Of a DNA stretch of 64,000 bases, positions 56,916 through 64,000 are shown piece by piece. The notes under the pieces are model-generated. The model searched no databases, was not told where the DNA came from, and worked only from the letters and a program-made list of their open reading frames with translations. The DNA is from Rhodosporidiobolus odoratus (Eukaryota > Basidiomycota > Microbotryomycetes > Sporidiobolales > Sporidiobolaceae): assembly GCA_034387635.1 (NCBI GenBank), contig JAOANU010000016.1, positions 62,001-126,000 on the forward strand. The letters run 5' to 3'. Position numbers and translations under genes: made by a program. The first letter of the stretch is position 1, and each line of letters begins with the position of its first letter.

Positions 56916-57547
56916 TACTTGATATATAGTTGTACGTTAGACGAGGCGATGCAATAGAGGGGAGGAGAGAGCGAGTTGATGAGGTAGTTGGAGACCGGGC
57001 GGGAAGGAGGGGGTCCGGCGGGGGGGGGTCGAGACAGACAGAGAACAAGGGGGAGAAGAGAGAGAGAGGGGATTAATGTCGCTAGTAGCGTAGCTTTTTG
57101 AGTGAGGCTGGCTTGAGGTTGTGAACTGAGTTGAGATGCGGAGTGGCAAGCAGTCGAGAGAGGAGGTTCAAAGGTGGCTGAGGCGGTGTTGGTCCGTGGG
57201 TCAGCCCGGGCCCGGTCACAAGAGTATGATATCAGATAGACCACCTGCAGTACAGCTGGCACTAGCAGTCACTCGGAGCGATGCCAGAACAAACACTCGC
57301 GTCCCCCGCCCCAGAACGAAGTTTTCGTTTCCCTCGCTTTCCTCCGATCCCTTCTCAAAACTTTCTCTCTTTCCTTCCTTCTTTGGTCACTTCTCCGCTG
57401 TCCGAACTCCTCACTTGCCCGAAACACGCGTAACCCTGGGTTGAGGCCTGACTAATCCAACCCACCTCCCCTCTGGGCCACTCTGGTCACCCGTCGCGCA
57501 GGAAATGAAAAAGAACAGAACAAGAAAATCGCGCGTGTTCCCGTCTT
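56916..57547. promoter_or_regulatory. Promoter/leader of the cold-shock-domain gene
   Basis: 632 bp upstream of a leftward gene and downstream of the 3' end of the next leftward gene. The first 250 bp, read on the minus strand, are strongly C/T-rich (leader-like), with a run of about 8 C near 57020-57028. No gene is supported. Confidence 0.45.
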
Positions 57548-59292
57548 CTACGCGTACAAATCATCCTCGTCCTGCTCCTGCTCCTCTTCATCCTCCGGCG
57601 CTAGCCCCCTCTTCTTCCCAAACACCGCATCCAAGCTGGGCAACCCATCCTCCTCCTCCACCCCATCCCCTCGCACCACACCATCCTCATCCTCATAATC
57701 CCACCCCTCAATCATCTCCTCCGTCTCCTCCCTCAGCCTCCTCATCTGTCCATCCTCCCCCTCCCCCCTCCCTCTCCCTCTTTGACCGCCGGCTGCCACA
57801 TCTCTCGGTGCAGGCGTCTCCGTCCCCTCCCTCGACTCTGACCTTTCCCTAAACAGCGGTTGCGAGTTCCCACTCGATCTCGGAGCTGGAGTCGCAGACA
57901 ATGTCGAAGAGCGGAACGCGGATCCCCGTCCAAGGGAAGAGGAGGTGGAAGGGGCGACTGAAGCGGAGAGTTGACGGATTTCTTGTTGTAACAGTCGGGG
58001 GCGGGAGAGGTCTGAGGCGGCTAAGGGGGGATAGGGCTCGACGCTGTTTCGCGATAGACACACGAACGGGACGGGAACAGGGGGCAAGAAGTGCAAGGAT
58101 GAGAGAGGATGCGGGTGGGTTAGCTGGAAGCGAGGGAAAACCAATAAGCGACAACGTACATAACCACCAGTGTCCGGCCAAAGATTCGATAGCCTTGATC
58201 TGCACGATCGCCAACATGCTCAGCATTCCATAGGCCTGGTTCAGAGCACCATTCGACGGCGAGAAAGCAACGCACAGAAAACCTTCAACTCCGGTTTGAC
58301 ATCCTCATCGATGACCTCTCCTCCCGCTGCCACATTCGCATCCCCATCTTCAGGCTTTACCTCTGCCATCCCTGCTCCTTCGCCAAGTATATCCAACTGT
58401 ACGTCCTCCTCGACTCCCTCTGTAGCCGCCCTAAACAGCGAGTTCGCGGGCAACTCTTCATCGATTGGTTCAGGTTTGATCACAATCAAGTCTCCATCTC
58501 CATCGTCCTCTCGGTCCTCGTTCCCAGGGGCAGCCGCGCTTCGTTTCGAGGCGGGAGGTGACGAAGATTCGTCTGCTTGAGAGTCTGATTGGCCGTTGCT
58601 GTCGCAAATTTGCGAAGGTGACCGGGTTCGCGGTCGTTTCCGGCTGTGATTCGACGAGGCAGAGGCTACTGAAGGTTGAGGCTGAAATCGATCTACGGCT
58701 TGAGCTTGCGGAGCAGGACGAGTGGCGTAACGAAGGTGTTTGTCCTGTCACGCGAGAAAGAAAAGGAAGAGGAATACGTGAGCTGAGCGGGTCAGAGCGA
58801 GAGGCAAAGGATGGGTACATACTTTGAGCATGACGACGTGCTTGTCGTAAGCTCGACGGAAGAAGAAGGCCATTTGATAATCGGCTGTGTACGGGCGGTT
58901 TGGCAACACAACAAAGCAGAAGAAAGAGCGTGAGTTTGCGGTTCTTCCGATGCCCCACGAGCGACGCAAAGAACGACGTACCTCCTCGGAAGACATCCAC
59001 CTGGGTCTTCTCTTTGCCTGTGCGTTTTCCATTGCCCTCTTGGGCCAACTTGAGGGGTATCCGATCTCGCAAGGCGAAGAGCATGCGTTCAAGGACGTCG
59101 TTCTGCACCAGGTTCAAGGTCAGCAGGTCACAAGAATGGTGCAGAGAGTGGGCGTACGTTCATCCAGTCCGTGTGAGTAGGTTCGAGGTAGAGGATCATT
59201 TGTAGGACGGTAGTGGGAGAGATGCGGAGGTAAGAGGATTGACGAGGTCGGAAGGTCGGACCGGGTGGGGCGTTTGCTGATTCATCGTGCAT
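57548..59292 (-). CDS. Unrecognised protein, probably nuclear
   Basis: I do not recognise this family. From the ATG at 59292 the exons read MHDESANAPPGPTFRPRQSS, a helical segment ISPTTVLQMILYLEPTHTDW, then after an intron NDVLERMLFALRDRIPLKLA with a basic NGKRTGKEKT stretch, then DYQMAFFFRRAYDKHVVMLK. These first 100 residues look like a compact conserved helical domain. A polar linker with KRPRTRSPS and SKRSAAAP (possible nuclear signals), an acidic segment and an LIVIKPEPIDEELP block resembling a SUMO site context (IKPEP) follow. A short exon codes IKAIESLAGHWWL, and the C-terminus is acidic (EDEEEQEQDEDDLYA). About 430 residues. It shares a 246-bp divergent promoter with the GPATCH1-like gene, so the two may be co-expressed (inference). 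Confidence 0.65.
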
Positions 59293-59538
59293 CGTAGTTG
59301 TATATAGCGGTCAAGGTAGAGAGTCGAGGTAAGGAGAGTCACCCCACTTTGAGGAAGTTCAACTGATGAGAATCGAAATGGGTTGCATTAACAACCTCTC
59401 TGTCAGCTGCATTGCGTGACTTGGCTTATTACTGAACTGTATAGTCAGCTCAAATTGAGCATAGCTTTCCGCCAATCCCTCTCTCGGCCTCGTCTCCGCC
59501 CCTTCGATATCCCTTACCACCACCAAAGATACCTCATC
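59293..59538. promoter_or_regulatory. Compact bidirectional promoter
   Basis: 246 bp separate the divergent starts of the unrecognised nuclear-type gene and the GPATCH1-like gene. Both transcripts must start within it. Its right end is CT-rich, consistent with leader sequence. Confidence 0.5.
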
Positions 59539-62500
59539 ATGTCAACCTCACGCCTCCGCCAAAAGATAGCCAACGCCGCAGACTCGAACCAATACGGCAA
59601 CCTTACCGAATCCTTCGCCTCAATCGGGACCCCCCTCCCCTCTCTTGCAGAATCAGGCAAAAAGGGGGCCGACCAGAACGAGTTCAAACCTTTGTGGGAG
59701 CAAGAAGTCACGGATGAACAGGGTAGAAGGAGGTTTCATGGTGCTTTTACTGGAGGGTTCTCGGCGGGGTACTTCAATACGGTGGGGTCCAAAGAAGGCA
59801 AGCCCTGCTATGTTTCTCTTTCTTCCTCTCCTGTCGGGAGCAGTTCTGATGCAGGGTGTCTGTCGCTGTGTAGGCTGGACCCCCTCAACCTTCAAGTCGT
59901 CACGCTCGAACCGTGCCTCCCAGAATGCGAAAACCGTGGCCGACGCAGCCCGCGATTTCATGGACGAAGAAGATCTCGCCGAACTAGCTTCTTCGCGTCA
60001 ACTCGAAACCTCCTCCTCCTATGCTTCCGCTCCCTCCTCTGCCGCTCGACCTGGTCCTCACCGTCCCCCTGCTCCATCAGAATCGACCTATGACCCTCTG
60101 ATGGGATTGTTCGGCGGCCTTCCCCCACCACCTGGACCTGATACAGCCTCAGCCGAATCAACCTCAGCTTTTGACTCGTCCCTCGCGTCTCTTATCGCTC
60201 CTTCCTCCTCTCGAGTAGGGCTGAAACTCATGAGGCGTATGGGATGGCGCGACGGACAGGGCGTTGGACCGAGAGTCACGTTGGGCAAGAGGAAAAGGAT
60301 GGCCAAGGAGATGGGGGTCGTACTACCATCTTCTGCTGCTGCAGGAGAGGATGGAGACGGTGAGGCTGAGGCTGAGGGAGAGGGAGAGGGAGAGGGAGAG
60401 GGAGAGGGAGAGGGAGAGGGAGAGGGAGAGGGAGAAGCGTCGAAGCATCTGTATGCGCCGCTGGATCGACCGTTGACGTTGGTCAAGAGTTTGGGAGTCG
60501 GGGTCGGGAGCGGGAATGGTTGGGGACTGGGTTATGACCCGGGTCAGACGCTGGATGCTCGGCTCAGAGGAGAGGGAGTTGGAGGTCATGGGTTTGATCG
60601 GGAAGGGAGGGTTGGAGCGAGGGATGAAGAAGAGGAGGATCCGTATGGCGGCGGGGCTGGGTTAGGAGCACTTGGTGAGCGAGAGAGGCGGGCTCTGGGA
60701 GCTTGGCAGGAAGAAGAGGACGAAGATGACTTGGATAGGATGAGAAGGAGAGGGACAAAGGAGAACGGCAGGGGATGCGAGGTGCGCATGCATCTTTCTG
60801 TTGTCAAGCCGGAAGTCGATGCTGACTTTCCCGTTGTACCAGTCCGCATCAAAGCGCTCGGCTCGGAATCAGGAGTTTGTCGACGGAACGAGGGTTCTGC
60901 CAGGTTTCGTCTTGCATACTGAGCCAGTGGCAGGGCCATCGACGTACGTGCCGCTCGTCTCTCTCCTCTGCGACATTCACAGCTGAACTGACTCATCCCT
61001 TGCGCCTCTTAGTTCACAACTCCCGCCTCCGCCTCCAGCTGGATGGAGACCCGATCCGGCAAGGCTGTGGAAGGAGAACCAGCCGCCAGCAGGATCGACG
61101 GACATGTACTGCAAGGGCAAAGGAAAACAGCTCGATGCAGAAGAGGTACGTCCTGGCACCTCTGCTTCTCCTCTGCTCCGCTGAACGTTGTGCCACCTGC
61201 AGCGCGGCTCTCTCCTGGGAGAGAAGCAGGCGTCCTCCCCACCCGCCGTCCCGAAGTCCGTCTTTGACTATCTGTCCTCCAAATCTCGCGAACGCCTCGC
61301 CCACGTCACATCGAGCGGTAGCGTTCCTCCTACTGCCTCTTCTGGCACGAGTACCAACACCACACCTCTAGGCGGACCTTCTCGCATGGGTGCTTCCGGT
61401 AGCTTTGCCGCTCCAGCGCCCGCGCCTCCTCCCCAGGAGGAAGAGAAGGTCGCCCTCTTTGTCCCTCAACTCGATCGTCCGACCGCTCTCGCAGCTCTAC
61501 GCGGCTTCCAGCCCTACTCCTCCGCCTCTACCTCGCCCGACCCAGTCAAGCAAACCCGTTATACCCTCTACTTACAATACCAATCCTCCGGCACCGCCTC
61601 TACCACCTCCTCCCCCTTCGGTCCTCGCACCCTCCCGAATGGGAAGATGCAAACCGTGGAAGAGCTAAACCGGGAATTGAGCGAGTACGCCCAATCAGCC
61701 AAGGTGTTCAAACCCGTCTCTGGAATGCTCGGAAACCGGTTCCAAACCTCCCAATCTGCCGTACTCGACGTCCCCAAAGTCGCACCTGGGTTGTATCAAC
61801 CTCCACCGAAATCCTCCACTGCTGCAGCGAACGGAGGGACTGGATCGACCGACCTCGCTTCCAAATACGGTGACGCCTCGTCGAACCCTTCTCAACCGCT
61901 AAAACCCCCCGAACCTGCTCTCACTCCCGCTCAAGCCGCCGCCCGAGCTGGGAACTTTGGACCCTTGACGCGAACGACCTCATTCTTCCGTCCCGCCAAG
62001 CTGCTTTGCAAACGTTTCGGAGTGAGGGATCCGCATGAAGTGCAGGGTGAGGAGAAAGGTGATGCGGGAGTGGGAGGGAAGTGGGGAGAAGCGACTTCTG
62101 GAGCTGGATTTGATGCAGCGGCGGGAGGCGGTGGGGCGAAAGAGGCGGTGGGAAAGAGTGCTCTGGAGGAGATGATGCAGTCGGCTGGGTTTAAGCGGTT
62201 CCAGGTTACAGCGGAGGCGGAAGCGGAGGTGGATGAAGAATCGGTTGAGGTAGCCAAGGGGGTGTTTGAGGCTCCGGCTGCTGTCTCGGCAGGAGGAGCG
62301 GGGAACGCGGCGGCGAAGAAGAGACCGGCTCCAACGTTGGAGACGGTCGGACTTGGGGATGATGAACATCAGGGGGACGAGATTGTTGAGGAGAAGAAAG
62401 CGCCGGCGGATATCTTTGCTGCCATCTTTGCAGACAGCAGCGATGAGGACGATGATGAAGAGGATGAGGAGGAAATGGAGGAACGGGTACTCCTCGTGGC

Positions 62501-63161
62501 GGAGGCAGCAACGGTCCTGTCCGTCGACCCGGTACCCGTTTCTGCACCTCTGGAAGCGGTTTCAGCACTTCCAGCACCGGCACCGGCAGAACCTCCGGCT
62601 CCGAAACTTTCCCTCGACGACCTTACCTCTTACCGACCTTCTTTTGTCTCTTCCTCTGCGCGCGTCGATCCAGCTGGCGCTTCAGCCTCTGCATCAACCT
62701 CTACCTCGGTTGAGAAAGAAAAACCCAAATCCTCGTCGTCGTCGAAGAAGAAGGATAGCAAGTCGAGCAAGTTGAGCAAGTCGAAGCGGAAAGCCGGGGC
62801 GTTATCTTTCGATGCGGAGGAAGAGGGAGGAGTACGCGCTGATGAGAGGGAGAAGGAGCGGATCCGGGAGAAGAAGAAAGCTCGGCGATCGAGGGACGGA
62901 GAGCGGGATCCGCAGAAGGAGAGGAAACGGTCTCACTCGCCTCCGCCTACTTCTTCCTCTTCTTCTCGGCATACTCGACACGACGCCGACCGCGACGAAC
63001 GAGCTCGCCTGTCGAAGCCTGCAGCGGAGGCGGAAGAGGACGAGTGGGCAGAAGCGGCGCCACAAGTTCACCCGTCTATTCTGGCGGCGCAGGAAAAAGC
63101 GAAGGAGCAGGATGATGGAGCTGGTAGGAAGGGGAGGATGAAGGCCTCGGATCTTTACTAG
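59539..63161 (+). CDS. G-patch domain protein, GPATCH1 type
   Basis: A spliceosome-associated protein of the GPATCH1 family, expected in the nucleus. The ATG at 59539 gives [20 protein letters not shown]. An intron-spanned N-terminal block, [20 protein letters not shown] joined to [10 protein letters not shown], is the conserved DUF1604-type segment ([21 protein letters not shown]). Next come [20 protein letters not shown] and the G-patch itself: [20 protein letters not shown] then [14 protein letters not shown] (Gly-Glu)10 repeat follows, then a conserved [16 protein letters not shown] / [13 protein letters not shown] block. The later part includes [33 protein letters not shown] and [16 protein letters not shown], all family-like, and a C-terminus rich in Lys/Ser/Asp ([35 protein letters not shown]) ending [13 protein letters not shown]-patch proteins activate DEAH helicases. 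About 1,000 residues in five exons. Confidence 0.9.
60374..60433. repeat. Hexanucleotide repeat (GAGGGA)n coding (Gly-Glu)n
   Basis: Ten near-perfect copies of a 6-bp purine unit just after the G-patch of the GPATCH1-like protein. They code alternating Gly and Glu. The repeat is in frame, so copy-number changes would only lengthen or shorten the linker. Confidence 0.9.
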
Positions 63162-63424
63162 CACTGCATGCTGAAGCTGTAGCGATGTCAATCCATACTC
63201 TGCCTGGACCGGTGCGCAACGGTACATGCCGCACATACTACTTGTCATATACCAGTTTGCATTGCGAGTTGCCCTCAAGCATCTCGCTCACGCTTGAGTC
63301 CTTCGCCTCACTATCGCCCACTCCTGGACCAAGTGCCGCCTGCGCCTTGTCCGCCACTCTGCTCCGGCCGCCGCGCGTGACCAATCAAATCAATCAACAC
63401 CTGTTCTTACGACCACAATCGTCT
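63162..63424. promoter_or_regulatory. Spacer upstream of the last gene
   Basis: 263 bp between two rightward genes. An ORF in frame with the next gene begins at 63185, but its extra 80 residues have no domain-like character, so it is read here as 5' leader. Confidence 0.45.
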
Positions 63425-64000
63425 ATGGCACAAGCATTGGACAAGATTGAGCCGACTCCCACTATCACGGTGGACCCATACCTGCTGCACCCACTCCTTC
63501 CGTGGGACATCCTCCTTTATACGCTCTTCCCGTACGCCACCTTTCCACTGCAAGACCTCAACAACGTCGTCACGTGTGCGCCTCTCGACCAACCTCCAGC
63601 GTGGACCGCAGAGCTCGAGATGTGGTACCGCATGTTCCACCCAGTCACATGGGAGATACTCGAACGCGACAACGACGCCGACGAGCAGTATCTGGCGCGA
63701 CAGGTCCGTCTGCTCACGGTGCACAGGGAGATTAGTGAGACCGAGAGAGGTTCTGTGTGGAAGAAGGCGGTACAGCGGCGCATGCGGGTCAGTCTCACGC
63801 GGGTTTGGATACGCTTCCAGCGCATTTATGGTGGGTCCTATCCTCGCTGCCCTTGCGTCTTGGACAGTGACTAACGGATTTTATGTACAGGTCTTCATGC
63901 AGTCAGAAGTATATATGTGCGGCTGCAGCACGAGCGTCAGCAAGCCATGCATCCAACCCATTCGGCGGAGGAAACAACTGCTCTCGTTCTTGCTTCCATT
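63425..64000 (+). CDS. Start of an unrecognised, possibly F-box-like protein (partial)
   Basis: The gene runs off the right edge. From the ATG at 63425: MAQALDKIEPTPTITVDPYL, then HPLLPWDILLYTLFPYATFP, which has an LPWDIL start and hydrophobic spacing faintly like an F-box, then a charged helical stretch (TVHREISETERGSVWKKAVQ, MRVSLTRVWIRFQRIYG). A GT-AG intron follows YG (from about 63830 to an acceptor near 63890), and the second exon reads LHAVRSIYVRLQHERQQAMH and onward to 64000 without a stop. The splice keeps the frame. Family uncertain. Confidence 0.5.

Noticed and set aside
63185..63424. Upstream start for the last gene
   Set aside because: The extra 80 residues look like random leader sequence; MAQALDKIEP at 63425 is the more plausible start.
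1..64000. tRNA, rRNA, CRISPR array, intact transposon or LTR element
   Set aside because: Visual search of spacers found no B-box-like tRNA core, rRNA-like sequence, spaced repeats, terminal repeats or transposase/RT motifs. The only mobile-element trace is the integrase-like zinc module at 33866-34868.

Overview
This window looks like nuclear DNA of a basidiomycete yeast, most likely a red yeast of the Rhodotorula/Sporobolomyces type (Pucciniomycotina). That placement is inferred from the high GC content, closely packed genes on both strands, many short GT-AG introns (mostly about 40-110 nt), long Ser/Pro/Gln-rich protein segments and fungal-type protein families. No database search was possible. 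Twenty-three protein genes can be supported, two of them cut by the window edges. No tRNA, rRNA, CRISPR array, bacterial-type operon or intact transposon was seen.

Layout. 1-352: 3' end of a cytochrome P450 (+). 511-2446: mitochondrial branched-chain keto-acid dehydrogenase E1 alpha (-). 3056-5251: AAAP amino-acid transporter (-). 5252-7422: a 2.2 kb gene-free divergent spacer. 7423-10562: long-chain acyl-CoA synthetase (+). 10969-14295: exocytic SM protein Sec1 (-). 15217-17080 and 18005-19878: tandem secreted LIP-family lipases (+). 20139-20846: small multi-pass membrane protein, perhaps ILM1-like (+). 21184-26997: Rom2-type Rho1 GEF with DEP, DH, PH and CNH domains (-). 27713-30502: mitochondrial acyl-CoA dehydrogenase with a 100-bp tandem duplication over a 3' splice site (+). 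31107-33301: ROG1/LPL1-like lipase (-). 33866-34868: protein with a retroelement-integrase-like H2C2 zinc-binding module (-). 35194-35700: doubtful ORF. 36063-39806: probable Utp8/NOL11-type protein (+). About 40276-43905: Ser-rich orphan (+). 44135-45057: prefoldin subunit 5 (-). 45390 to about 49669: very large disordered protein (-). 49941-50902: 5-formyl-THF cyclo-ligase (+). 51202-52230: orphan (-). 52988-53963: F-box/LRR-like protein (-). 54886-56915: cold-shock-domain RNA-binding protein (-). 57548-59292: orphan, probably nuclear (-). 59539-63161: GPATCH1-type G-patch protein (+). 63425 to the window end: start of an F-box-like or unknown protein (+).

Functional theme. Between about 7.4 and 33.3 kb, five genes act on lipids: acyl-CoA synthetase, two secreted lipases, acyl-CoA dehydrogenase and a ROG1-like lipase. 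BCKDH E1 alpha and an amino-acid transporter lie just upstream. This fits the life of an oleaginous yeast, but the genes are on both strands, are mixed with housekeeping genes (SEC1, ROM2) and show no shared promoter. I treat this as loose neighbourhood, not a demonstrated cluster. No convincing undescribed defence, mobile or biosynthetic system was found. The best leads are the duplicated splice acceptor beside an 11-nt microexon, the integrase-derived gene, the tandem lipases and four unrecognised but well-formed genes.
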